DNA from: Fusobacterium sp.
GTDB lineage: Bacteria; Fusobacteriota; Fusobacteriia; Fusobacteriales; Fusobacteriaceae
Direction: 5' to 3'
DNA: 50,345 bases
Assembly (NCBI GenBank): GCA_019416865.1
Contig: DXWL01000014.1
Location: forward strand, 1-50,345
Under the pieces are notes generated by a model that was given only the letters and a program-made list of their open reading frames with translations, had not been told where the DNA came from and ran no database searches. The translations under genes and the position numbers were made by a program. Numbering within the stretch: the first letter of the stretch is position 1; each line of letters starts with the position of its first letter. Of this stretch, positions 43,178-50,345 are shown one piece after another.

Positions 43178-43377
43178 TGTTCATTTTCTTTGTTCAGTCA
43201 AAGAAAACGAACCAAAAGAAAACTGCCCTGCAGAGAAAAATTTTTCTATTAATTTTGCTCATTTCACTAAAAATGATAAACTCGCTTTGCTCAAACATAT
43301 CATTTTTTAACGTTCAATTCGCTGCATTAATCACGAAATATTTTTCAAGGCAGGGAAATATTATTTTATAATGAACA
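43178..43377. repeat. 200-bp inverted-repeat element (MITE- or REP-like)
   Basis: The ends are TGTTCATT and AATGAACA. Inside lie CCCTGC with GCAGGG, GAAAAATTTTTC-type arms, and an inner AAAAATGATA with TATCATTTTT, giving a nested, fold-back structure. The sequence between has CTCGCTTTGCTCAAAC-type filler typical of bacterial repeat elements. An ORF of 64 codons crosses it but has no ribosome site. No transposase. It follows the queH stop by four bases. Confidence 0.55.
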
Positions 43378-43381
43378 ACTC

Positions 43382-43558
43382 TTATTTTTCTACTGAATAA
43401 TAGCATCTTTTTGGAGAGATTATAGCTTCTTCTTTTTTAAGATCCTTAAGAGCTTTATCTATAGCTTTTTTATCTTCTCCAAGAGCTTCAGCTATTTCTC
43501 CACCTTTCATAGGTTCAGATTTTTTTAATAAATCTACAATTTTATCTTTTAATTCCAT
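43382..43558 (-). CDS. Small winged-helix-like protein
   Basis: This 58-residue protein starts at 43558 with GGAGGTATC seven bases upstream. The sequence MELKDKIVDLLKKSEPMKGG, then EIAEALGEDKKAIDKALKDLKKEEAI and ISPKRCYYSVE looks like a compact helix-turn-helix with a beta wing. It may be a DNA-binding regulator or part of a two-subunit complex. Short length explains why it is easily missed. It is encoded against the flow of its neighbours and ends at the repeat element. Confidence 0.7.
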   Translation of the reverse strand: MELKDKIVDLLKKSEPMKGGEIAEALGEDKKAIDKALKDLKKEEAIISPKRCYYSVEK

Positions 43559-43674
43559 TTTGATACCTCCATTAAATAGTGAATTTGTATTTTTATTATA
43601 TACTTTTTATGACGAGAAATCAATATTAATTTATAATGATTATAAAATTTTTTATAATTATGTTATGGAGGAAA

Positions 43675-44598
43675 ATGAATATTAAAACTAATAATGACAG
43701 ATTTTATTCTCTTAATAACTATCTGAAAGAAAAATTTGGAAAGAAAATATATAAAGTATCACTTGATGGAGGATTTACCTGTCCAAACAGAGATGGAAAG
43801 ATATCAACAAAGGGATGTTTGTTTTGCAGCGATAGAGGAAGCGGGGAATTTACAGGGAAGAGAGGCAGCTCAATTACAGAGCAGATTAATGAACAGCTTG
43901 AATTTATTAAAAATAAAAATAGTTCAGGAGATGTTATTGCCTACTTTCAAAATTTCACAAACACATATGCTCCAATAGAATATCTTAGAAAAATATATTA
44001 CGAAGCACTATCACATGAAAAAATTATAGGAATTGCAATTGCTACAAGACCCGATTGTTTAAATGATGAAGTTTTAGAACTCTTATCAGAAATCAATAAA
44101 GATTTTTTCCTTTGGATAGAGCTTGGATTACAAACTGCAAAAAATAATATTGGTGATATAATTAACAGAGGTTATAAAACAGAATGTTATATTGATGCCT
44201 GTAAAAAATTAAATGAGAAAAATATAAAATTTGTAACTCATATGATAGTAGGACTTCCAAATGAAGAAAAAAAAGATTTGTTTGATACTGTTAAATTAAT
44301 AAATCAAGTTCATTCATGGGGGATAAAAATTCATCTTTTATATATACTAAAAGGAAGTCAACTGGAAGAATATTATTATAGACATAACTTTAAAATATAT
44401 GAGAGAGATGAATATACAACTACAGTAGTACAGCTTATAGAAAAATTAAATCCTAGAATTATAATTCATAGACTTACGGGAGATGCTAAAAAAGAGGATC
44501 TGTTTATGCCTTTGTGGAGTGCTGATAAAAGAGCTGTCTTAAATGAAATTCAAAAAAAATTAAAAACTAATAATACATATCAGGGAAAGGAGTTTTAA
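43675..44598 (+). CDS. TIGR01212-type radical SAM protein (YhcC-like)
   Basis: The 307-residue protein starts at ATG 43675 (GGAGG upstream; the first possible ATG at 43636 has none). The cluster-binding cysteines are in CPNRDGKISTKGCLFCSD (Cys, then CxxC). The later blocks IGIAIATRPDCLNDEVLELL, WIELGLQTA and MIVGLPNEE are those of the radical SAM TIM barrel. The reaction of this family is not established to my knowledge. It is followed directly by the rpiR-type gene, whose ribosome site is inside its end. Confidence 0.88.
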   Translation: MNIKTNNDRFYSLNNYLKEKFGKKIYKVSLDGGFTCPNRDGKISTKGCLFCSDRGSGEFTGKRGSSITEQINEQLEFIKNKNSSGDVIAYFQNFTNTYAPIEYLRKIYYEALSHEKIIGIAIATRPDCLNDEVLELLSEINKDFFLWIELGLQTAKNNIGDIINRGYKTECYIDACKKLNEKNIKFVTHMIVGLPNEEKKDLFDTVKLINQVHSWGIKIHLLYILKGSQLEEYYYRHNFKIYERDEYTTTVVQLIEKLNPRIIIHRLTGDAKKEDLFMPLWSADKRAVLNEIQKKLKTNNTYQGKEF

Positions 44599-45453
44599 AT
44601 GAGTGTTATATCAAAGATGAAAGAGATGCAGAATGAGATGACTGCAAAAGAGAAAAAGATATGCAGGTATATTCTTCAGCATCTTGACAAGATAGTATAT
44701 ATGAACACATATGAAATTGCAGATAAATGTAAAGTAAGTCAGGCTTCTGTAGTAAGATTTGCAAAAAAATTAGGCTATTCAGGATTTCCAGAGTTTAAAG
44801 TTGCTTTTGGAAGAGATATGGGAAGAAGAGATGTTGAGGATAAAATTAATTTTATCTATGAAGATATCCATGAAACAGATGGACTTGATGATTTAGTGAA
44901 AAAAATAGTTTATGCAAACAGCAACATTATTCAAGATACATACTCTATTCTTGATATAAACACAATAAGAGAAGCTGTAGATTTAATAAAAAATTCAAGA
45001 AAGATATTTATTTTAGGAGCTGGATATTCAGGAATAGTTGCAAGAGATTTTCATTTTAAGCTATGGGAACTAGGATTTCATTCTATGTTTGAATCTGATT
45101 ATCATATACAACTTGCAAGTATTTCCACTCTTGATGAAAATGATTTAGTTTTTGTAATCTCTCAAGGGGGAAAAACAATAGATATTTATAATCTTGTGAA
45201 AGAAGCTAAAAAGAAAAAAGTAAAAGTTATATCTGTTACTCAAATGTCATCTAATCCTATAAGAGATTTAGCTGATGTAAAAATAAGTACTGTTGTAGAA
45301 AAAAATAATTTTCGTTCTACAGCTCTTTCTTCAAGAATTGCTCAACTGACAATAATTGATATTTTATATGTAACTCTTATAACTGAAAACAAGCAATTAG
45401 CAGAAAAGTACATTGGCGATGCAATAAAACTTGTAAGTGATTTTAAAATGTAA
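44599..45453 (+). CDS. MurR/RpiR-family transcriptional regulator
   Basis: The 284-residue protein has an N-terminal RpiR helix-turn-helix (about 1-77; KVSQASVVRFAKKLGYSGF is the recognition region). A SIS phosphosugar-binding domain follows at about 120-260, with ILGAGYSGIVARDF and FVISQGGKTIDI. It would sense a sugar phosphate and control sugar genes. nagB lies 142 bases downstream with its own promoter and is the obvious candidate target. Its start directly abuts the stop of the radical SAM gene. Confidence 0.88.
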   Translation: MSVISKMKEMQNEMTAKEKKICRYILQHLDKIVYMNTYEIADKCKVSQASVVRFAKKLGYSGFPEFKVAFGRDMGRRDVEDKINFIYEDIHETDGLDDLVKKIVYANSNIIQDTYSILDINTIREAVDLIKNSRKIFILGAGYSGIVARDFHFKLWELGFHSMFESDYHIQLASISTLDENDLVFVISQGGKTIDIYNLVKEAKKKKVKVISVTQMSSNPIRDLADVKISTVVEKNNFRSTALSSRIAQLTIIDILYVTLITENKQLAEKYIGDAIKLVSDFKM

Positions 45454-45461
45454 AAAAATTT

Positions 45462-45489
45462 ATAATTCATTTTTGAAAAAATAATTCAT
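45462..45489 (+). promoter_or_regulatory. Direct repeat upstream of nagB (possible operator)
   Basis: ATAATTCAT occurs at 45462-45470 and at 45481-45489, 19 bases apart, or nearly two helical turns. It lies 40-66 bases ahead of the nagB promoter, next to the RpiR-type regulator gene. A regulator site is possible; chance is not excluded in such AT-rich DNA. Confidence 0.3.
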
Positions 45490-45527
45490 AAAAAAATTAA
45501 AAATTTGTATTTAAATTTCTTTTTTGG

Positions 45528-45556
45528 TTGATTTTTTTATAATAAAGTGTTATCCT
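45528..45556 (+). promoter_or_regulatory. Promoter of nagB
   Basis: TTGATT (45528-45533) and TATCCT (45551-45556) have a 17-base spacer. The distance to the start codon is 39 bases. Confidence 0.5.
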
Positions 45557-45595
45557 ATTAGTGTAAACATAAAATTTAAGTTTTAGGAGGAAAAG

Positions 45596-46426
45596 ATGAG
45601 ACTGGTAATAACAGATAAAAGTTTTTGTGATTGGGCTGCTGTTCATGTAGCGAGAAGAATATTAGAAGCAAAACCTACAAAAGAAAAACCTTTTGTATTA
45701 GGACTTCCTACAGGAGGAACACCTGTAAATATGTACAAAAGACTTGTACAATTCTATAAAGATGGAATTCTTTCATTTGAAAATGTTGTAACATTTAACA
45801 TGGACGAATATGTTGGACTTGAGCCAAGCAACGAACAAAGCTACTATAACTATATGCACACAAATCTTTTTGATCATGTAGATATAAAACCTGAAAATAT
45901 AAATATGCTTAATGGAATGGCAACAGATTATAAAGCTGAATGTCAAAGATATGAGGATAAAATAAAATCTTACGGAGGAATAAATCTTTTCGTTGGAGGA
46001 ATTGGTCCTGATGGGCATATTGCATTTAATGAACCTGGATCATCATTAAGCTCTAGAACAAGAGATAAAGAACTTACACAAGATACTATTATTGCTAACT
46101 CAAGATTTTTCGGAGGAGATATAAATAAAGTTCCAAAACTTGCTCTTACTGTTGGAGTAGGAACTGTTATGGACGCTGATGAAGTTTTAATTCTTGTAAA
46201 CGGAGCTGGAAAAGCTAGAGCTTTACAACATGCAGTGGAAGAGGGAATTAATCATATGTGGACAATATCAGCTCTTCAAATGCACAGAAACGGAATTATC
46301 GTATCTGATGAAGATGCAACTCTTGAATTAAAAGTTGGAACTTATAGATATTTCAAAGATATTGAACAAAATAATCTTGATACAGATAAAATGATAGCTG
46401 ATCTATATGCTGAATATAAAAAATAA
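45596..46426 (+). CDS. nagB: Glucosamine-6-phosphate deaminase
   Basis: The 276-residue enzyme is close to E. coli NagB in length and motifs: LPTGGTPVNMYKRL (36-50), D70 in FNMDEYVGL, D139, H141 and E146 in GPDGHIAFNEPGSS. The RTRDKEL segment that binds the allosteric activator GlcNAc-6-P in E. coli is partly conserved. It converts glucosamine-6-P to fructose-6-P and ammonia, an entry of amino sugars into glycolysis. TTAGGAGGAAAAG precedes the ATG. No nagA is in view. Confidence 0.95.
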   Translation: MRLVITDKSFCDWAAVHVARRILEAKPTKEKPFVLGLPTGGTPVNMYKRLVQFYKDGILSFENVVTFNMDEYVGLEPSNEQSYYNYMHTNLFDHVDIKPENINMLNGMATDYKAECQRYEDKIKSYGGINLFVGGIGPDGHIAFNEPGSSLSSRTRDKELTQDTIIANSRFFGGDINKVPKLALTVGVGTVMDADEVLILVNGAGKARALQHAVEEGINHMWTISALQMHRNGIIVSDEDATLELKVGTYRYFKDIEQNNLDTDKMIADLYAEYKK

Positions 46427-46436
46427 AAAAATTAAA

Positions 46437-46470
46437 AATGCTGAAAGTTTTTTCTTTCAGCATTCTTTTT
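46437..46470. terminator. Bidirectional terminator between nagB and the esterase operon
   Basis: ATGCTGAAAG pairs with CTTTCAGCAT across a T-rich loop. TCTTTTT follows on plus; TTTTTAATTTTTTTATTTT follows on minus. Confidence 0.8.
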
Positions 46471-47230
46471 ATAATTCTATTAAATCAAGTTCGTGAAACC
46501 ACATTGGCAATTCTGTTTCCCAAGAAGCCTCAGTATGTTCTCCTTCAATTATCAAATGAGGAAAAACAGAAGCACCTTTTCCAGAAAAAATTCTTGTCAT
46601 AATAAGATTTTTTTCTGTTCCTACAGCAAGTCCTTTTGAACCTCTAAACTCTTTTCTTCCCCAGCTTATATAAATTTTTGTATCTGGATTGAAGTCAGCA
46701 TTTGCTACATCTTCCACAAGCCTTCCAAAAATATATTCATAAAATGAAGAAACACAAACAGCTTTTGAAAAAATATCAGATCTCATTCCAATAGTATAGA
46801 TTGACATAAGCCCTCCCATAGAGCTTCCCCCTATTCCAGTAAATTCTCTTTGAGGAAGAGTTGGATATTTTTCATCTATATATGGTTTTAAAACATCAGC
46901 AATCCAATTTGCAGTTATTTTTCCCAAACCTTTTACAGAGCCAAATCTTCTATCTTTGAAAGAATATGGAGAAAATTCACATAATCTCATATTTCCTTCG
47001 TGATTACATTCAAGCCCTACAACAATTATTTTGCCCCCTGTTTTTTCCAAAAAATCTTTTATCCCCCAAGATTTTCCATAAGTAGCATCTTCATCTAAAA
47101 AAAGATTATGCCCGTCAAACATATATATAACAGGAAATCTTTCTCCCTCTTCCATATTATCAGGAAGATAAATATGCAGCATTCTTGGAAGATTAAATGG
47201 TTCTATAAAAATTTCCTCTTTTATTATCAT
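46469..47230 (-). CDS. Esterase-family alpha/beta hydrolase
   Basis: The 253-residue protein is an esterase-D-type hydrolase: FPVIYMFDGHNLFLDEDATYG near residue 32, nucleophile S137 in GGSSMGG, and a late EGEHTEASWE that carries the catalytic His. Related enzymes de-esterify siderophores, carbohydrates or peptides; the substrate here is open. It is the last gene of a three-gene operon with a second esterase and an ATP-grasp enzyme. AAGGAGCTG precedes the ATG. Confidence 0.8.
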   Translation of the reverse strand: MIIKEEIFIEPFNLPRMLHIYLPDNMEEGERFPVIYMFDGHNLFLDEDATYGKSWGIKDFLEKTGGKIIVVGLECNHEGNMRLCEFSPYSFKDRRFGSVKGLGKITANWIADVLKPYIDEKYPTLPQREFTGIGGSSMGGLMSIYTIGMRSDIFSKAVCVSSFYEYIFGRLVEDVANADFNPDTKIYISWGRKEFRGSKGLAVGTEKNLIMTRIFSGKGASVFPHLIIEGEHTEASWETELPMWFHELDLIEL

Positions 47231-47263
47231 AACAGCTCCTTAGAAAATTATTTTCATAATTAA

Positions 47264-48019
47264 TTATAGCATATGACTTAAGAAATATGGAAGCTGAACT
47301 TTCCACCAAGGCCAGTCATGGTCAACATCATATCCCCAATAGTCTACCCATGCAGGAACATGAAGTTTTTCCAAATCTTCTTTCATTTTATCAGTATCTG
47401 CAATGCATTCTGTTTCCCATCTTCCTTGTCCTACACATATAACAATTTTAGAATTTCTGTACATATCCAAGTAATAATGATTCCATGGAATATTTCTTAA
47501 AAATTCAGCAGGTGAGTTATTATAAATTAACTCATCGTTATAATTTGGGAAAAAGAAATGTGCATCATAAAGTCCACTGAGAGCTATAAGATTATCAAAA
47601 ATATCAGGACGACGGAAAAAGAAATTAGCTGAATGGTATGCTCCCATACTGCACCCTGTTGCTAAAAACTTCCCTTGATAATCTTCGTGAGCAGTTTCAT
47701 TATGAATTTGCCTAAATCTTGGTATAGCTTCATTTATTATATAATTGAACCATCTTTCATGTTGAACTATTCTTTCGTGATAATCTCCCTCTTTTTTAGA
47801 CCAACTTTCAAGATCAATACTATCAACACAGAAAAGCTGTAATCTTCCCTGTTCAATATATTCTGCTGCTGCATCTACCATTTTAAAATTTTCAAAATCA
47901 AAAAATCTTCCATCTTGTGCAGGAAATACTACACAAGGTTTTCCTCCATGTCCGTAGACTTTAAATTCCATATCTCTTCCTAGAGAATGGCTGTATTCTT
48001 TATAGTAAGCTGTATACAT
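47264..48019 (-). CDS. Esterase-like alpha/beta hydrolase (COG4947 type)
   Basis: The 251-residue protein has VVFPAQDGRFFDFENFKMVD near residue 30, nucleophile S124 in TGCSMGAYHS, and GYDVDHDWPWWKVQLPYFL at the end with the likely catalytic His. This pattern matches the COG4947 esterases. It is not a close copy of the esterase encoded downstream. It is read between the ATP-grasp and the other esterase gene with 22- and 33-base gaps, indicating a common pathway. GAGGGGGAC precedes the ATG. Confidence 0.8.
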   Translation of the reverse strand: MYTAYYKEYSHSLGRDMEFKVYGHGGKPCVVFPAQDGRFFDFENFKMVDAAAEYIEQGRLQLFCVDSIDLESWSKKEGDYHERIVQHERWFNYIINEAIPRFRQIHNETAHEDYQGKFLATGCSMGAYHSANFFFRRPDIFDNLIALSGLYDAHFFFPNYNDELIYNNSPAEFLRNIPWNHYYLDMYRNSKIVICVGQGRWETECIADTDKMKEDLEKLHVPAWVDYWGYDVDHDWPWWKVQLPYFLSHML

Positions 48020-48041
48020 TTTGTCCCCCTCTGCTGTAAAA

Positions 48042-49238
48042 TTAATATTTTTTCAAATATGTATCTATAAACTCAAAGCATTCATCTAATGTTGTAAATC
48101 TTGCTGTTATCATATCATTTCCCATTGCTCCTGAAAGAACATCAGGCATTCTTTCTTCCATAACAATATTACTTCTATATTTTTCTGTAATTTCATTGTA
48201 TGGATAAACATAATTATGTTCATCTCTTCTTGCAGCATATACACAGTGATATGGTCTTGAGTTGCTGTCAAATCTTCCTTCATTATATACAACCATATTT
48301 GCCCAAACTTGATAAACATCAATATCATTTGCAAAGTTCATCATATCAGGAGTATATCCTCCAGGTGGACGCATATTTACTTCAAGACCTACAATATCTC
48401 CCTTATTTCCCAAACCTTTTTTATCTTCTAAAAGCCTAAAAAATTCACAATGAAAAAAACGGCTGTTTGTATCAAAGCTTTGCACAGTTTTTCTTCCTGC
48501 CTCTTTTAAATCTTCTGGAATTTCTCTATATGAGTAATACATAACATCTTTCTTTTCATTTACTATGTCCATAACAGGAATAGGATAAGCATGAGCAGTT
48601 TCAAAAATTATCTCTCTGTTTTTTCCTGCTATTCCATCATAAGAAAGAAGTTCTCCGTTAATAAATTCCTCCATTATATATTCTACATTTTTATCATATG
48701 TAGCAAAGAAATATTCAAGTTCTTCTTTATTTGAAAGTTTATAAGTAGCAGCTGCTCCTACTCCATTATTAGGTTTCACTACAACAGGATAACCAACTTC
48801 ATTTATAAATTTTTCTACTTCTTCATAATTATCAGTAACTATATGATAACGAGCAGTTTTTACTCCGGCTTTTTTATAAAATTCTTTCATTGCACTTTTA
48901 TATTTTATTCCTGCAATCTTATCATCTTTTATTCCTGTATTAATGTTAAAATCTGTACGAAGATGAGCATCTCTTAAAAGCCAATATTCATTATTAGATT
49001 CCAACCAATCAATATGTCCATATTTAAATGCAAAATATGCACAAGCACGATATACTTCATCATAGTTTTCCAAAGAAGATACTTTATAATACTCATTTAC
49101 TGAAATTTTAAGTTCAGAACTTAAATTATCATATTCTTCATCTCCTATTGCTAAAGTATTTACTCCATTATTTTTTAACCCTCTGCAAAAATTCCAATAA
49201 CTTTTTGGAAAATTTGGCGAAATAAATACAAAATTCAT
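48042..49238 (-). CDS. ATP-grasp domain ligase
   Basis: The 398-residue protein has a preATP-grasp part (about 1-120), then an ATP-grasp domain: VGYPVVVKPNNGVGAAATYK, MEEFINGELLSYDGIAGKN and the Mg-binding VGLEVNMRPPGGYTPDM. Enzymes of this type join an acyl-phosphate intermediate to an amine or thiol. No further substrate clue is in the sequence. First gene of the operon with two esterases; a ligase plus hydrolase set suggests small-peptide or amide metabolism. AGGGGTGAG precedes the ATG. Confidence 0.85.
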   Translation of the reverse strand: MNFVFISPNFPKSYWNFCRGLKNNGVNTLAIGDEEYDNLSSELKISVNEYYKVSSLENYDEVYRACAYFAFKYGHIDWLESNNEYWLLRDAHLRTDFNINTGIKDDKIAGIKYKSAMKEFYKKAGVKTARYHIVTDNYEEVEKFINEVGYPVVVKPNNGVGAAATYKLSNKEELEYFFATYDKNVEYIMEEFINGELLSYDGIAGKNREIIFETAHAYPIPVMDIVNEKKDVMYYSYREIPEDLKEAGRKTVQSFDTNSRFFHCEFFRLLEDKKGLGNKGDIVGLEVNMRPPGGYTPDMMNFANDIDVYQVWANMVVYNEGRFDSNSRPYHCVYAARRDEHNYVYPYNEITEKYRSNIVMEERMPDVLSGAMGNDMITARFTTLDECFEFIDTYLKKY

Positions 49239-49343
49239 ACCCTCACCCCTATTTCTTATAAAAATATTAAATTAATATTAGCACAATAAATGATTTAAAT
49301 CAACATAAATTTTATGACTAAAACTAATTTTTTAAAAAAATTT

Positions 49344-49371
49344 ATATTGATGTATTTTAATACATCAATAT
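49344..49371. repeat. Perfect 28-base palindrome
   Basis: ATATTGATGTATT, TT and AATACATCAATAT form 13 pairs. It could be an operator for a dimeric regulator or a stem in an RNA. Confidence 0.65.
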
Positions 49372-49390
49372 GCACTGTTTATAATTAAAT

Positions 49391-49428
49391 TACTCACAAA
49401 ATTATGTACTGTGAGTATTATTTTTTTA
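49391..49428 (+). terminator. Orphan terminator in an intergenic region
   Basis: TACTCACA (49391-49398) pairs with TGTGAGTA (49410-49417) and is followed by TTATTTTTTTAAT. No plus-strand gene ends before it within the gap, so it may end a small RNA. Confidence 0.55.
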
Positions 49429-49499
49429 ATATAAATTTTAAATCAAATATATTTATATAAAAAATTCTTTCAGCAAAAATAAAAGATATTACTTTATGA

Positions 49500-49528
49500 T
49501 TGTAAAAATTTTTTTAAAATGATATGAT
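49500..49528 (+). promoter_or_regulatory. Promoter of the DUF3298-like gene
   Basis: TTGTAA (49500-49505) and TATGAT (49523-49528) are separated by 17 bases; the start codon follows at 49562. Confidence 0.55.
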
Positions 49529-49561
49529 TTACATAGGATAAATTATCAAGGAGGTAAATTT

Positions 49562-50224
49562 ATGAACAAAAAAACTAATATCGCTCTTTTTTTATTGATT
49601 TCATCTTTAGCATTTGCAGATATTCAGGTGGGATCTATAAAGAAAGAAAAAACAAGTGCTGATTATTCTTATAAAATAGTTATGCCTAATTTAAAACTAA
49701 ATGGAAAAGAGATGAAAGATGTAAACGGAGCTTTTGAAAATGAAGCTTTGACACTTATGAAAAAAACAGCTTTTGAAGGTGAAGAACTTAAAAAGATAGG
49801 ATCTTCTGCTAAAGCTGAAACTGTTATGGATTTTAAGAAATATGAAAATGATTTTGGAGTAACTTCTCTTGTAACTGATTGCTATTCTTATACAGGGGGA
49901 GCTAATGGAATGACTGTTTTAAATAGTTATAATCTTGATGAAAGAAATGGTAAAATTTTATTATTTAGTGATGTTTTTATCGAGAGTGCAAAACCATCTT
50001 TTGAAAAAGGTATATTACAAACTATAAGAAATAATAAATCAGGTAAATATTTAACTGATCTCAAAAATGTAAATCTTGACGATGCAGTAATGTATTTTGA
50101 AGGAGATTATATAGTTTTCAAATTCCAAAAATATACTATTGCTCCAGGTTCAGCTGGAAACCCTGCATTTAGATATAAAAAAGATGCTGTTAAAGATTTT
50201 ATAAAATATGATTTTGAAAAATAA
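49562..50224 (+). CDS. Exported DUF4163/DUF3298-like protein
   Basis: The 220-residue protein has a signal peptide (MNKKTNIALFLLISSLAFA, cleavage before DIQ). A region like DUF4163 follows (YKIVMPNLKLNGKEMKDVN), then a C-terminal DUF3298-like part: YTGGANGMTVLNSYNLDERNGK and YIVFKFQKYTIAPGSAG. The same pair occurs in RsiV-type anti-sigma factors, where it binds lysozyme, but here there is no membrane or anti-sigma part. It is likely periplasmic or surface-bound. AAGGAGGTA precedes the ATG. Confidence 0.8.
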   Translation: MNKKTNIALFLLISSLAFADIQVGSIKKEKTSADYSYKIVMPNLKLNGKEMKDVNGAFENEALTLMKKTAFEGEELKKIGSSAKAETVMDFKKYENDFGVTSLVTDCYSYTGGANGMTVLNSYNLDERNGKILLFSDVFIESAKPSFEKGILQTIRNNKSGKYLTDLKNVNLDDAVMYFEGDYIVFKFQKYTIAPGSAGNPAFRYKKDAVKDFIKYDFEK

Positions 50225-50284
50225 ATATATTTTATAAAAAATATATAATAGGACTTTAATATCAAAAAATATCAAACTAAAAAA

Positions 50285-50318
50285 ATAGGGCTGCTTTTTA
50301 AAATTAGCAGCCCTTAAA
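50285..50318. terminator. Terminator after the DUF3298-like gene
   Basis: AGGGCTGCT (50287-50295) pairs with AGCAGCCCT (50306-50314). On minus it is followed by ATTTTTTTAG, so it better ends a gene entering from the right; on plus the tail is TAAAATTTAAG. Confidence 0.65.
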
Positions 50319-50345
50319 ATTTAAGAAATATATAAAGTCCTATTA

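Larger units (their letters stand above)
49239..49561. other. Intergenic region with a palindrome and orphan terminator
   Basis: The 323 bases separate divergent genes. They hold a perfect 28-base palindrome at 49344-49371 and a terminator-like hairpin at 49391-49428. A promoter for the rightward gene begins at 49500. No protein-coding frame with a ribosome site was found. The leftward operon's promoter was not clear. Confidence 0.6.

Noticed and set aside
43177..43371. A 64-codon plus-strand ORF after queH
   Set aside because: It lies wholly within the inverted-repeat element, has no ribosome site and its composition follows the repeat; not a credible gene.

Overview
The window is very AT-rich (roughly 70% or more A+T by eye), with short intergenic gaps, strong purine-rich ribosome binding sites and simple hairpin-plus-T-run terminators. 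The gene content is that of a low-GC anaerobic chemoorganotroph: HU, an EF-G-like GTPase, RNase M5, a riboswitch-controlled lysine transporter of the NhaC family, M42 peptidase, QueH, NagB. Protein style and neighbourhood suggest a Fusobacterium, perhaps of the varium/ulcerans/mortiferum type. That assignment is an inference from sequence style, not a database result.

Left flank (1-15056), mostly housekeeping: the 5' part of a tRNA-Ala(TGC), a cysteine desulfurase-family enzyme, HU, an EF-G-like protein with a Tyr in place of the catalytic His, a DUF4250 protein, CorA with a possible leader peptide, RNase M5, a monooxygenase-fold protein, a methyltransferase gene broken by one base in an A8 run, an NhaC-family transporter behind a complete lysine riboswitch and terminator, ClpB, a glucose-type PTS IIA protein, a hypothetical protein and an M42 peptidase.

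Central region (15067-42365), about 27 kb and all on the minus strand: 33 tightly packed genes. Most encode small acidic proteins of families known from bacterial immunity loci: SUKH/SMI1-KNR4, SUKH-3, DUF1963/YwqG (twice), DUF4274, DUF5713, DUF1266, Imm17-like, DUF2004, suppressor-of-fused-like, DUF4259, DUF2262, DUF4375/DMP19, WGR, DUF4253, Imm22-like, DUF4241, DUF6348-like, CbrC, CreD and a YwqK/MORN-type protein, plus three ankyrin proteins and one long TPR protein. There is no toxin, secretion or mobility gene among them. I read this as a toxin-less polyimmunity locus, a resistance library against toxins of competitors. Scars of lost genes are visible in its spacers. The TPR gene at its 5' end follows a promoter, a six-codon ORF and an intrinsic terminator arranged like an attenuator. 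A second promoter and terminator near 30.25-30.33 kb split the locus into at least two transcription units.

Right flank (42541-50345): QueH, a 200-bp inverted-repeat element, a 58-residue winged-helix-like protein, a TIGR01212-type radical SAM protein followed directly by an RpiR regulator, NagB, a convergent operon of an ATP-grasp enzyme and two esterases, and an exported DUF4163/DUF3298-like protein. An orphan palindrome and terminator lie at 49344-49428.
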